From NCBI RefSeq assembly GCF_004363095.1, contig NZ_SNYO01000002.1, positions 434,001 to 498,000 on the forward strand: 64,000 bases of DNA, written 5' to 3'. Below, piece by piece: positions 25,965-35,848 of the stretch (within the stretch, counting starts at the first letter, position 1; every line of letters starts with the position of its first letter). Source of the stretch: Actinomycetospora succinea (GTDB lineage Bacteria > Actinomycetota > Actinomycetes > Mycobacteriales > Pseudonocardiaceae). Below the pieces are notes generated by a model. That model saw nothing but the letters and a program-made list of their open reading frames with translations. It did no database searches and was not told where the DNA came from. A program made the position numbers and the translations under genes.

Positions 25965-27263
25965 CTACACGAGCTCGCGGCCCTTCGTCTCGGGCAGCGT
26001 CAGGATGATCAGGAACGCGATCAGCGCGCCGCCCGAGACGTACCAGAAGAAGAGGTCGGGGCGCCCGGCGCCGGACAGCGCGGCGATCAGCAGGGGCGCC
26101 GTCCCGCCGAAGAGCGCGACCGTGAGGTTGTACCAGGCACCGATGCCCAGGGCCCGGAGCTCGGTCGGGAAGATCTCGCTCATGATGGCCGGGGCGATCG
26201 AGGAGAACACCGAGTACAGCCCGAGGCCCACCACGAACACGATGATCAGGTTGATCAGCGGTGGTCGTTCGGTGATGAGCAGGCTCAGCGGCACGGTGAG
26301 GAGCACGAACGCCCCGGACCACACCAGCATCTGCGGCTTGCGCCCGAACCGGTCGGCCAGCGCGCCCATCGGGTACTGGCCCGCGATGAACACGACCGTG
26401 CCGATCGAGAGCGCCAGGAACACGTCGCTGCCCGCGGCGTCGCGGAACTGCACCGCGAACGGCGTCAGGGCGCTGAAGAACGTGTAGTAGCAGAGCGTCG
26501 AGAGCAGCGTGAAGCCGAAGAGCTGCATCACCGACTTCGGGTAGTGGGTCAGCGTCTTGAGCAGCGGATTCTTCGTGGCCCGGGCGGTCTCGACGTTGGC
26601 CTCGAACTGCTCGGTCTCGGCCAGGGTGCGCCGCAGCCACAGCCCGACGAGGCCGAGGACGCCGCCGACGAGGAACGCGATCCGCCAGCCCCACGACTCG
26701 AGCTGGGGCCGGGTGAGCGTGGTGGTCAGCAGCAGGCCCAGCAGGCTCGCGGCCAGCAGCGCGACGCCGGTGGAGATGTAGAAGAAGCTGGAGTACCGCC
26801 CGCGCCGGTCCGGCGGGGCGATCTCGGCGAGGTAGGCGCTCGCGTTGGAGACCTCGCCGCCGAGGCTGAGCCCCTGCGCGATGCGGGCGAGCAGCAGCAG
26901 GATCGGCGCGAGCCACCCCACCGCCTGGTAGGTCGGCAGGATCGCGATGACCAGGGAGCCGCCGGCCATCAGCAGGATCGTCACCAGCATCGCGAAGCGG
27001 CGTCCGCGCAGGTCCGCGAGCCGCCCGAGGAACACCCCGCCGAGCGGGCGGAAGAAGAACGCCAGCGCGTAGGTGCTCGTCGTCCCGATGAGCGCGAGCG
27101 TCGGGGACGACTTGTCGAAGAACTGCGACGAGAAATAGACGGCGAACGTGGCGTAGATCGTCCAGTCGAACCACTCGACCGCGTTGCCGATGCTCGCCGC
27201 GACCAGCGTCCGCACGGGCAGACGGTGGCCCTCGGTGCTCGCCGGATCGGACACCTGACTCAT
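25965..27263 (-). CDS. MHS-type MFS transporter
   Basis: A 432-residue metabolite:H+ symporter. SIGNAVEWFDWTIYATFAVYFSSQFFD is the MHS first helix, FFFRPLGGVFLGRLADLRGRRFAM the helix 2-3 motif, and RIAQGLSLGGEVSNASAYLAEIAPPDRRG the helix 4 motif. About twelve helices follow. MHS proteins import organic acids such as shikimate, ketoglutarate, citrate or aromatic acids. It is downstream of the catabolic operon by 64 nt. That gap holds CTGAC/GTCAG arms around a TATACG-like -10 (minus strand), so it may have its own promoter. Confidence 0.9.
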   Translation of the reverse strand: MSQVSDPASTEGHRLPVRTLVAASIGNAVEWFDWTIYATFAVYFSSQFFDKSSPTLALIGTTSTYALAFFFRPLGGVFLGRLADLRGRRFAMLVTILLMAGGSLVIAILPTYQAVGWLAPILLLLARIAQGLSLGGEVSNASAYLAEIAPPDRRGRYSSFFYISTGVALLAASLLGLLLTTTLTRPQLESWGWRIAFLVGGVLGLVGLWLRRTLAETEQFEANVETARATKNPLLKTLTHYPKSVMQLFGFTLLSTLCYYTFFSALTPFAVQFRDAAGSDVFLALSIGTVVFIAGQYPMGALADRFGRKPQMLVWSGAFVLLTVPLSLLITERPPLINLIIVFVVGLGLYSVFSSIAPAIMSEIFPTELRALGIGAWYNLTVALFGGTAPLLIAALSGAGRPDLFFWYVSGGALIAFLIILTLPETKGRELV

Positions 27264-27327
27264 CCGTACTCCTCCCGTGACCCCCTGAGCGACGGAGCGT
27301 AGGCGAGCGGGCGCTGACCGTATAGCG

Positions 27328-28365
27328 TCAGTCGCGCACGATTCCCACCTTGCCGCGCGCCCCGCCGTCGGCGACCTCGTAGGCGCGGGCGGCGTCGGCC
27401 AGCGCGAAGCGGTCGGTGACGACCCGCTCGGGGTGCAGGTCCCACCGTGCGAGGCGCTCCAGCAGCTCGGTCATCCGCCAGGTCGGCGCCACCCACGAGC
27501 CGTGGACGGTGAGCTGGCGGTGGATGAGGACCTCGCTGACGTCGACGGTCAGCGTCCCGCCCTCGCCGACGAGCGCGCAGCGGCCGTGCCGGCGGGTGTG
27601 GCGCAGGGCGGTCAGCTGGGCGACGCCGGCGCCGGAGCAGTCGACGGTGACCTCGGCGCCGTCGCCCAGGAGGTCGTGGAGCTCGTCGTCCCCCTCGTCG
27701 GCGGCGCCCTCGACGGCCACGTCGACCGCGCCCAGGTCACGGGCCAGCGCGCGCCGGTCCGGCGAAGGGTCGGTGCCGACGACCCACGGCGAGCCCATCG
27801 CCGACGCGAGCATCCCGGCGGCGAGCCCGACCGGGCCGAGGCCGGTGATCAGCACCTGCTCGCCGCCCTGCACCGCCACGCGGCACAGCGCCTCGTAGGC
27901 GGTCGCGAACCCGCAGGCCACGCACGCCCCGTCGAGGAACGTCAGGCTGTCGGGCAGCGGGACGAGGTCGCGCTCCTCGGCGAGCAGCAGGTCGGCGTGC
28001 CCGCCGTCGCGCTGCCAGCCGTACGCCGCGCGCCGCGGCGAGGTGCAGCTGATCTGGTAGCCGCGGTGGCACTCGTCGCACTGGCCGCAACCGCTGATGT
28101 GGTAGACGACGACGCGGTCGCCGACCCGGATCCGCTCGACCTCGGCGCCCACGGCGACGACCTGCCCGCAGGGCTCGTGCCCGCCGATGACGTCCTGGTA
28201 GGCCTCGGGGCCCTCGCCGAGGTGCTCGCGGTAGATCGCCCGCAGGTCGCTGCCGCAGATCGTCGAGGCGCGCATCTCGACCACGACCTGGCCACGCCCG
28301 GGCTCCGGGTCGGGCACGTCCCTGATGTCGACGCGACGGCCTCCCGGCAGGTACACGCCTCGCAC
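27328..28365 (-). CDS. zinc-dependent alcohol dehydrogenase
   Basis: A 345-residue medium-chain dehydrogenase. The catalytic-zinc ligands lie in ASTICGSD and VIGGHEPCGQVVAVG. The structural-zinc Cys cluster is GCGQCDECHRGYQISC. The NAD(P) fold is LITGLGPVGLAAGMLASAMG followed by VVGTDPS. It resembles sorbitol or threonine dehydrogenase-like enzymes. The GTG start lies 1 nt after the acyl-CoA synthetase stop, so it is the fourth gene of the operon. It probably oxidises a hydroxyl intermediate of the pathway. Confidence 0.88.
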   Translation of the reverse strand: MRGVYLPGGRRVDIRDVPDPEPGRGQVVVEMRASTICGSDLRAIYREHLGEGPEAYQDVIGGHEPCGQVVAVGAEVERIRVGDRVVVYHISGCGQCDECHRGYQISCTSPRRAAYGWQRDGGHADLLLAEERDLVPLPDSLTFLDGACVACGFATAYEALCRVAVQGGEQVLITGLGPVGLAAGMLASAMGSPWVVGTDPSPDRRALARDLGAVDVAVEGAADEGDDELHDLLGDGAEVTVDCSGAGVAQLTALRHTRRHGRCALVGEGGTLTVDVSEVLIHRQLTVHGSWVAPTWRMTELLERLARWDLHPERVVTDRFALADAARAYEVADGGARGKVGIVRD

Positions 28366-28366
28366 G

Positions 28367-30028
28367 TCAGCCCCTCTCGGCCGCCCATCGCCGCAGCTCC
28401 GCGGCCTTGATCTTCGTGCCGTTCGTGCCCGACGTCGTGGGCATGGCGTCGACGACGTGCACCGCCGCCGGCACCTTGAAGCCCGCGAGCGTCTCGCGGC
28501 ACCAGGCGACCAGATCCTCTCCCGACGGCGCCCGTCCCGCCGCGCCGACGACGAAGCCGACCGCCTTCGTGGCGCCGTCGTCGCCCTCGACACCGACGAC
28601 CTTCGCGGTGCCGACGTCGGGGTGGGCGGCCAGGCGCAGCTCGATCTCGGCGGGATCGACGAGGAACCCGCGCAGGCGCAGGGCGTCGCCGCGCCGGCAC
28701 ACGTAGACGAACACGCCCTCGTCGACGAGCACGCCGAGGTCACCGGAGCGGAACCAGCCGTCGGCGGTCCACACGTCCGGGGCTCGATCGTCAGGGGGGC
28801 CCAGGTAGGCGTCGACGACGTTGGGGCCCCGGAACTGGATCTCGCCCTCGCGCCCGGCCTCGAGGACGGCCTCGGTGTCGGGGTCGACGACGCGGAGGGC
28901 GATGTCGGGGTGCACCACGCGCCCGCCGCCCGCCCAGCGCGCGGGCGCGGGCTCGTCGGCGGGCCAGGCGGCGGTGAGCGCGAAGACCTCGGAGGAGCCG
29001 TAGACCCCGGTCACCTGCGTCCCGGCCTCGGCGCCCAGCCACGCGGCCAGCTCGTGGCTGCGGCCCTGGAAGTCGGCGACGCCCCACCAGCGCCAGGTGG
29101 ACAGGTCGCGCTTCCGTTCCGTCCACGCCTCCCGCAGCCGCAGCACCAGGTCGTCGCCGGCGCCGACGTGGGTGACGCGGTGGGTCTCGATGTGCTCGAG
29201 CACGCGGTCGGCGTCGAAGGTCGGCTCCAGCAGCACGGTCGCGCCGGCGGCGAGCCCCGCCATGACCCCGTTGAAGCCGTACACCCCGGACAGCGGCAGG
29301 GCGCCGAGCACCACGTCGCCCTCGACGATGCCGAGCACCGCGGCGTCGGCGACCGCGTGGGTCAGCACCGCGGTCCCGCTGTGCGCCGCGAGCTTCGGCA
29401 GCCCCGTCGAGCCCGAGGTCGTGAACGCGACGGCGAGCGCGGACGGGTCGGAGCGCACCGGCTCCGGGCCGTCGTCGCGGCGCGGCGTCCAGGCCCCGGC
29501 GCCGACGTCGCACGCGGCCGGGTCGGGGTCGGGCCCGTGCGGCCCGGTGACGACGGCGACCTCGGGCACGACCCCCGAGTGCTCGACGGCGGCACGCAGG
29601 CGGTCGAGCAGGTCGAGGCCGTGGAAGCCCCGGGCCAGCGCGACCAGCTTCGGGCGCGCGCGGCCGAGCACGTGCCCGGCCTCCTCGATCCCGTAGCGGG
29701 TGTTGACGCCGACGACGTGCGCGCCGCGCGCGGCGACCGCGAACTGCCACACCAGCGCGTCGCTCCAGTTCGGCATCCACACCGCGACCGCGTCGCCCGC
29801 GCCGATCCCGTGCTCGCGCAGCTCCTCGGCCAGCGCGCGCACCCGTCGCCACAGCTCCCCGCGGCTGACCGGGTGGGTCGCGCCGTCGGGGGTGGTGTCG
29901 AGGACGACCGTGGTGTCGGGGTCGCGGTGGGCCAGGCGCCCGAGCAGGTCGGGGAGGTCGACGGGCAGCTCGCCGGGGGCGGGGAAGGCGCCGACGGGGT
30001 GCGGGGTGACCGGTGCTCGCTCCGTCAT
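28367..30028 (-). CDS. AMP-forming acyl-CoA synthetase
   Basis: A 553-residue ANL-superfamily enzyme. LAVAFTTSGSTGLPKLAAHS is the P-loop motif, VTGVYGSSEVFAL the A5 motif, and DGWFRSGDLGVLVDEGVFVYVCRRGDALRLRGFLVDPAEIELRL the hinge region. The catalytic Lys is in TSGTNGTKIKAAELRRW. It activates a carboxylic acid to its CoA thioester. Its ATG overlaps the hydrolase stop (ATGA). The motif arrangement suggests a medium-chain or aromatic acid substrate, but the sequence alone does not decide this. Confidence 0.9.
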   Translation of the reverse strand: MTERAPVTPHPVGAFPAPGELPVDLPDLLGRLAHRDPDTTVVLDTTPDGATHPVSRGELWRRVRALAEELREHGIGAGDAVAVWMPNWSDALVWQFAVAARGAHVVGVNTRYGIEEAGHVLGRARPKLVALARGFHGLDLLDRLRAAVEHSGVVPEVAVVTGPHGPDPDPAACDVGAGAWTPRRDDGPEPVRSDPSALAVAFTTSGSTGLPKLAAHSGTAVLTHAVADAAVLGIVEGDVVLGALPLSGVYGFNGVMAGLAAGATVLLEPTFDADRVLEHIETHRVTHVGAGDDLVLRLREAWTERKRDLSTWRWWGVADFQGRSHELAAWLGAEAGTQVTGVYGSSEVFALTAAWPADEPAPARWAGGGRVVHPDIALRVVDPDTEAVLEAGREGEIQFRGPNVVDAYLGPPDDRAPDVWTADGWFRSGDLGVLVDEGVFVYVCRRGDALRLRGFLVDPAEIELRLAAHPDVGTAKVVGVEGDDGATKAVGFVVGAAGRAPSGEDLVAWCRETLAGFKVPAAVHVVDAMPTTSGTNGTKIKAAELRRWAAERG

Positions 30029-30837
30029 GCCGTGACCGCCGTGAGCTCGGTGAGCCAGCCGTCGAGGACGGCGTCGAAGTCGGCGACCTCCTCCATCGGG
30101 TAGTGCCCGATGCCCGCGAGGACCGTGCAGCGGGCCCCCGGGACGGACGCCGCCGCCGCGCGCACCCGGGCCACGTCGAGCCAGAGGTCGTCGTCGCCGA
30201 CGACGAGGTGGGCGGGACAGGTGATGCCCGGCAGCGCGTCGCGCAGGTCGTGCGTCGCCCAGCCCAGCAGGTCGGAGGTGGACACGGCCGGGTCCTCCCG
30301 TCGGTGCATGGTCGCGATCAGCTCGGCGCGCTCGCGCGGGACGTCGCGGCCGACGACCGCCAGTGTGCCGAGGTAGGTGCGGTCGGTGCGGCTCGGCGCG
30401 GCGACGTCGGAGAGCTCGCGGCGCAGCCCGCGCACCGACGGGCGCCCGCCGGTGTGGGCGTCGGCGGCCATGGCGACGACGGCGGCGAGCCGGTCCGAGG
30501 CGCGCACGGCGACGTCCAGCGCGATCTTGCCGCCGATCGAGCAGCCGACGACGGCGGGCCGCTCCAGGCCCAGCCGGTCGACCAGGGCGAGGCACCAGTC
30601 GGCGTAGGTGCCGAGGTCGGTGACGGGACCGCCCGGCGCCGGCTCGGAGCGGCCGTGGCCGGGCAGGTCGGGGACGACGACGCGGTACCCGCGGGCCGCG
30701 AGCGCCGGCGCGACGTGGCGCCACTGCACCCCGCTCTGGCCCGCGGTGTGCAGGCACAGCACCGGCGGCGCGCCCTCGTCGCCGTGCTGCTCGACGAAGG
30801 CGAGGGCGCCGCCGAGCGACAGGTAGTCGGCACGCAT
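30025..30837 (-). CDS. alpha/beta hydrolase
   Basis: A 270-residue alpha/beta hydrolase. The oxyanion region is VLCLHTAGQSGVQW. The nucleophile elbow is VVGCSIGGK with Ser at about residue 100. The acid is in HLVVGDDDLWLD and the base His in LAGIGHYPMEE. It may hydrolyse an ester, lactone or C-C bond (meta-cleavage-like). Its ATG overlaps the last base of the preceding stop (TGATG), and its own stop overlaps the synthetase start. It is the second operon gene. Confidence 0.9.
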   Translation of the reverse strand: MRADYLSLGGALAFVEQHGDEGAPPVLCLHTAGQSGVQWRHVAPALAARGYRVVVPDLPGHGRSEPAPGGPVTDLGTYADWCLALVDRLGLERPAVVGCSIGGKIALDVAVRASDRLAAVVAMAADAHTGGRPSVRGLRRELSDVAAPSRTDRTYLGTLAVVGRDVPRERAELIATMHRREDPAVSTSDLLGWATHDLRDALPGITCPAHLVVGDDDLWLDVARVRAAAASVPGARCTVLAGIGHYPMEEVADFDAVLDGWLTELTAVTA

Positions 30838-31622
30838 CAGGCGATCTCCCGGGCGGCGTCGGCGAGGCGGTGGAGCACCGAGGTCAGCCGCAGGTACTCG
30901 TAGCCGTCGCCGGTGACGGTGAAGCGCCCGGCCATCGCCAGGCGCATGAACGGGTTGTCGGGGGCCTCGACCAGCTCGAGCCACGTCGCGGCGTCGGCGC
31001 CGACGGTGAACGTCGCGCCGCGCGGGGACCGACGCGCCACCTCAATCACGCGCCCGCGGTAGACGCGGACGTGCACCTCGTCGTCCCCGCTGCGCAGGCC
31101 GAGCGTCCCGTCCCAGCTGGCGAGGTCGTCGGTGAGATCGACCTTGTCGGTCAGCGCCTCCGCCCAGCCGACCGTGCCGAAGGCGCGGCCGACGGGGTCG
31201 GGGCCGGCGCTGCGGGCGGCGATCATGGCCGCCGTCGTGCCCTCCTGGACGGTCTCGCCGCGCTCGTTGCGCAGGGCCATGGCCCGGGTGACGACGCCGC
31301 GGTCGCCGGACGACGTGCGCCGGGCCCGCACGATCGCCACCTCGAGGGTGAGCACGTCGCCGACGCGCACGGGGCGCCGGTAGGCCCAGTGGGTGTCGAG
31401 CAGGCCGAGCACGGCGTCGCCGTGGATCCCGAGCCCCTGCAGCAGCCCCATCGCCACGGCCACCCCGAACGGTCCCTGCAGGATCGCGTCCGGCGCGGCG
31501 TGCAGGGGGTGGTCGTCACCGGAGACGCGGGTGAACGCCGCGAGGTCCTCGGCGGTGACCGGGCGCGGCGGGCTGGTCCAGCTCTCCCCCACGGCGAAGT
31601 CCTCGAACCAGCGGTCGTCCAC
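30837..31622 (-). CDS. MaoC-like hydratase fused to SCP2-like domain
   Basis: A 261-residue protein. The N-terminal MaoC/hotdog half contains RWFEDFAVGESW, FTRVSGDDHPLHAAPDA, GVAVAMGLLQGLG and AYRRPVRVGDVLTLEV. The C-terminal part (VRVYRGRVIEVARRSPRGATFTVGADAATWLELVEAPDNPFMRLAMAGRFTVTGDGYEYLRL) resembles a sterol-carrier-protein-2 fold. The fusion could hold a hydrophobic acyl-CoA while hydrating it. The GTG at 31622 is preferred because GGAGGAG precedes it; an upstream in-frame start at 31661 would cover the operator. First gene of the catabolic operon. Confidence 0.75.
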   Translation of the reverse strand: MDDRWFEDFAVGESWTSPPRPVTAEDLAAFTRVSGDDHPLHAAPDAILQGPFGVAVAMGLLQGLGIHGDAVLGLLDTHWAYRRPVRVGDVLTLEVAIVRARRTSSGDRGVVTRAMALRNERGETVQEGTTAAMIAARSAGPDPVGRAFGTVGWAEALTDKVDLTDDLASWDGTLGLRSGDDEVHVRVYRGRVIEVARRSPRGATFTVGADAATWLELVEAPDNPFMRLAMAGRFTVTGDGYEYLRLTSVLHRLADAAREIA

Positions 31623-31636
31623 CCGAACACTCCTCC

Positions 31637-31656
31637 ACACGAACAACTGTTCGTGT
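31637..31656. promoter_or_regulatory. TetR operator at the catabolic operon promoter
   Basis: A perfect palindrome: ACACGAAC, 4 nt, GTTCGTGT. It lies between the divergent MaoC-SCP2 (31622) and tetR (31722) starts. The ACGAAC/GTTCGT half-sites recur at 32377-32392 before the second transporter. Confidence 0.75.
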
Positions 31657-31721
31657 ACCAATCCATCATCTGCCGCGTCGAGCCGTCAAGCAGGGCCGCA
31701 CCGCCCTCTACGCTGGCGGAC

Positions 31722-32342
31722 GTGAACGCGCGTTCGACGGTCTCGCTCGTCGGGGACACCGGCCGGGGCAACGAGGCCGCGATCCTCAACGCCGCCCTCG
31801 AGGCGTTCGGCGCGAAGGGGTTCCACGGCGCCTCGATGCGCGACGTGGCGCGCGGCGCGGGCACCAGCCTGTCGAACCTCTACAACTACTTCCCGTCGAA
31901 GTCGCGCCTGCTCGCCGAGGTGCTCCGGCACGCCAACGACGAGCTCGTGACGCGCCTGCACGTGGCCGTCGACGAGGCCGGCGACGACGCCGCCCCGCGG
32001 ATGCGCGAGGCGGTGCGCGCGTACGTCCGCTTCGTGGTCGACCACCAGCTCGCCATGGTCGTGTCCACCAACGAGGTGCGCTACCTCGCCGGCGAGGACC
32101 GCGAGCGCCTGGTCGTCGACCGCGACGCGACACAGGCGGTGTTCGAGGACATCGTCGCCCAGGGTGCGGCGTCCGGGGAGTTCCGCACGCCGCACCCGGC
32201 CGACGCCGCGCGCACCGTGCTCTCGGCGCTCGCCGGGGTGGCGCAGTGGTACCGCCCGGACGGGCGCCTCTCGCGCGGCCAGCTCGCCGAGCAGCAGGCG
32301 CGCTACGCCCTCGCGCTGCTGGAGAGCCCGCTCGCGCGCTGA
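31722..32342 (+). CDS. TetR-family repressor of the catabolic locus
   Basis: A 206-residue TetR regulator. The HTH reads ILNAALEAFGAKGFHGASMRDVARGAGTSLSNLYNYFPSKSRLLAEVLRH (the NLYNYF pattern is common in fatty-acid and aromatic-acid regulators). A helical ligand domain follows. It lies divergently from the four-gene operon and upstream of a transporter. Its probable operators lie at both promoters, so it likely controls uptake and degradation together, with a CoA thioester as a plausible inducer. Confidence 0.9.
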   Translation: MNARSTVSLVGDTGRGNEAAILNAALEAFGAKGFHGASMRDVARGAGTSLSNLYNYFPSKSRLLAEVLRHANDELVTRLHVAVDEAGDDAAPRMREAVRAYVRFVVDHQLAMVVSTNEVRYLAGEDRERLVVDRDATQAVFEDIVAQGAASGEFRTPHPADAARTVLSALAGVAQWYRPDGRLSRGQLAEQQARYALALLESPLAR

Positions 32343-32376
32343 CCTCTTGTGGCCAGCGGCGCGGCGCGCTTACGGT

Positions 32377-32392
32377 ACGAACGATCGTTCGT
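32377..32392. promoter_or_regulatory. TetR operator before the second transporter
   Basis: A perfect 16-bp palindrome ACGAACGATCGTTCGT, flanked by GGTAC and GTACC, 21 nt before the GTG of the MFS gene. Half-sites match the 31637-31656 operator, but the spacer is 4 nt wider in outer arm use. Confidence 0.75.
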
Positions 32393-32412
32393 GTACCGGA
32401 GAGGCCGCTGCC

Positions 32413-33786
32413 GTGACCCAGACTCACCCCGACGCACCGCCGCGCATGGGGAGGCTCGCGACGGCCGCCGTCTTCGCGACCACCCTGGAGTGGTTCGACT
32501 TCCTGATCTACGCCACCGCCGCGGCGCTGGTGCTCGGGCCGCAGTTCTTCCCGTCGTCGAACCCGGTGGCCGGGACGCTGGCGTCGTTCGCGACGTTCGC
32601 GGTCGGCTTCGTCGCCCGGCCCCTCGGCGGGATCATCGCCGGCCACGCGGGCGACAAGTACGGCCGCAAGCCCCCGCTGGTCGCCGCCATGCTCGTCATG
32701 GGGCTCGCGACGTTCGCGATCGGCGTGCTGCCCGGCTACGCGAGCATCGGCATCTGGGCGCCGGTGCTGCTCGTCGTCGCCCGGCTGGTGCAGGGCCTCG
32801 GCGTCGGCGCGCAGTGGGGCGGCGCGGCGCTGCTGCTCACCGAGCACGCGCCGGTCGAGCGCCGCGGGTTCTACGGCAGCCTCGTGCAGACCGGTGCGGT
32901 GCTCGGCGCGGTCGCCGGCAACCTGTTCTTCCTGATCCTCACCGCGACCCTGTCCGACGAGCAGTTCACGAGCTGGGGCTGGCGCGTCCCGTTCCTGTCC
33001 GGGCTGGTGCTCGTGCTGATCGGGCTCTACGTGCAGCTCAAGATCGAAGACACCCCGGTGTTTGCGGCGCTGAAGGAGAGCTCGGCCGCCGCGAAGCGCG
33101 AGGCGGGCCTGCGCAAGGCGCCGCTGGTGGAGGCCGTGCGGAAGTACTGGAAGGAGATCCTCCAGGCGACCGGCGCGTTCTTCGTCGTCAACGCGACCTT
33201 CTACATCCTCATCTCGGGCGTCCTCGACTACGCCACCAAGACCGTCGGGATGTCCCGGACCTCGATCCTGCTGTGCGTCATGGGCGCCGGGCTCACCCAG
33301 GTGATCACCATGCCGTTCTTCGGCGCGCTCACCGACCGCATGGGCACGCGCAAGAAGCTCTACCTCGCCGGCACCGTCGGGATGGCGATCTGGGCGTTCC
33401 CGCTGTTCTGGCTGATCGACACGGGCTCGGTGCCGCTGGTCTTCCTCGCCCTGCTCGTCGGGTTCACGATCCACGCGACGATGTACGGCCCGCAGGCCAC
33501 GCTCTACGCCGAGATGTTCCCCGCCGACGTCCGCTACTCGGGCGCCTCGCTGGGCTACCAGTTCGCGTCGGTGTTCGCGGGCGGCCTCGCGCCGTTCGTC
33601 ATGACCGCGCTGCTCGCCGCCACCGGGGCGTCCTGGTCGGTGTCGCTGTACATCATCGGCACCGCGGCCCTGACCTTCCTCGCCGTGATCACGATCCGCG
33701 AGCGCTTCCGCCGCGACCTCTACGAGACCTCCGAGCAGGAGGCGGCAGCTGCGAGCCGTGGTGCGGAGTCGGTCCGCGCCGGCTGA
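32413..33786 (+). CDS. MHS-type MFS transporter
   Basis: A 457-residue symporter of the same MHS type as the one at 25965. Matching segments are ATTLEWFDFLIYATAAALVLGPQFFP, ARPLGGIIAGHAGDKYGRKPPLV and RLVQGLGVGAQWGGAALLLTEHAPVERRG. About twelve helices are present with a cytoplasmic C-tail. It is expected to import the substrate or a relative of the substrate degraded by the neighbouring operon. The GTG start has GGAGAGG upstream. A repeat-rich interval follows. Confidence 0.9.
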   Translation: MTQTHPDAPPRMGRLATAAVFATTLEWFDFLIYATAAALVLGPQFFPSSNPVAGTLASFATFAVGFVARPLGGIIAGHAGDKYGRKPPLVAAMLVMGLATFAIGVLPGYASIGIWAPVLLVVARLVQGLGVGAQWGGAALLLTEHAPVERRGFYGSLVQTGAVLGAVAGNLFFLILTATLSDEQFTSWGWRVPFLSGLVLVLIGLYVQLKIEDTPVFAALKESSAAAKREAGLRKAPLVEAVRKYWKEILQATGAFFVVNATFYILISGVLDYATKTVGMSRTSILLCVMGAGLTQVITMPFFGALTDRMGTRKKLYLAGTVGMAIWAFPLFWLIDTGSVPLVFLALLVGFTIHATMYGPQATLYAEMFPADVRYSGASLGYQFASVFAGGLAPFVMTALLAATGASWSVSLYIIGTAALTFLAVITIRERFRRDLYETSEQEAAAASRGAESVRAG

Positions 33787-33796
33787 GCCCGGGGTT

Positions 33797-33844
33797 TGCA
33801 GCGAACGCGCCGTTCGCTGCTTCTACGCGTTCGAAGTCCCCGTT
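33797..33844. repeat. GCAGCGAACG-type intergenic repeat, copy B
   Basis: A 48-nt element with a perfect 10-bp stem: GCAGCGAACG (33798-33807) and CGTTCGCTGC (33811-33820), then TTCTA and CGAAGTCCCCGTT (33832-33844). It is clearly the same unit as 2932-2980. It starts 11 nt after the transporter stop. Confidence 0.75.
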
Positions 33845-33886
33845 CGCGCGAGGCAGGCGCCCCGGACGAGCCCCGGGTGTTCTGAG

Positions 33887-33934
33887 TGAGGGGCACCTTC
33901 GCTCGGATAGATCGGCGAGGGGCGCCCCTCGCTC
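33887..33934. repeat. palindromic repeat, GTGAGGGGC/GCCCCTCGC type
   Basis: GAGTGAGGGGC at 33887 faces GCGAGGGGCGCCCCTCGC (33915-33932), the latter a perfect 18-bp palindrome followed by TCAC. The two parts can also pair with each other over about 28 nt. It lies between the transporter and groEL ends and looks like a dispersed intergenic palindrome of actinobacteria. It may also work as a terminator for the transporter. Confidence 0.5.
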
Positions 33935-33958
33935 ACCACGACGAGCACCTCGGACACG

Positions 33959-33995
33959 ACGAAGGGCCGCCACCCCGTGGGGTGCGGCCCTTCGT
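33959..33995 (-). terminator. groEL terminator hairpin
   Basis: ACGAAGGGCCG (33959-33969) pairs with CGGCCCTTCGT (33985-33995). CACCCC/GGGGTG continue the stem inside, with one bulged C. It lies 22 nt after the groEL stop, a typical strong GC-rich intrinsic terminator without a long U tract. Confidence 0.8.
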
Positions 33996-34016
33996 GTGTG
34001 CCCAGAAGGCAGGGAC

Positions 34017-35729
<1,713 letters not shown>

Positions 35730-35743
35730 TCACCGCCCCGACC

Positions 35744-35802
35744 TGGCACTCGACGATACCGAGTGCCAACGCCATGCTGGCACTCGGGTGGGGAGAGTGC
35801 AA
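35744..35802 (-). promoter_or_regulatory. tandem CIRCE elements (HrcA operators)
   Basis: TGGCACTC-N9-GAGTGCCA at 35744-35768 is perfect. TGGCACTC-N9-GAGTGCAA at 35778-35802 has one mismatch. Both keep the 9-nt spacer diagnostic of CIRCE, and their centres are 34 nt apart. They lie 96 nt upstream of the groEL start, across its promoter. Confidence 0.9.
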
Positions 35803-35848
35803 CTGAGCCGCGCGGGGGTGCCGGGGCCGCCGAGCAGGGGCTGTCCGG

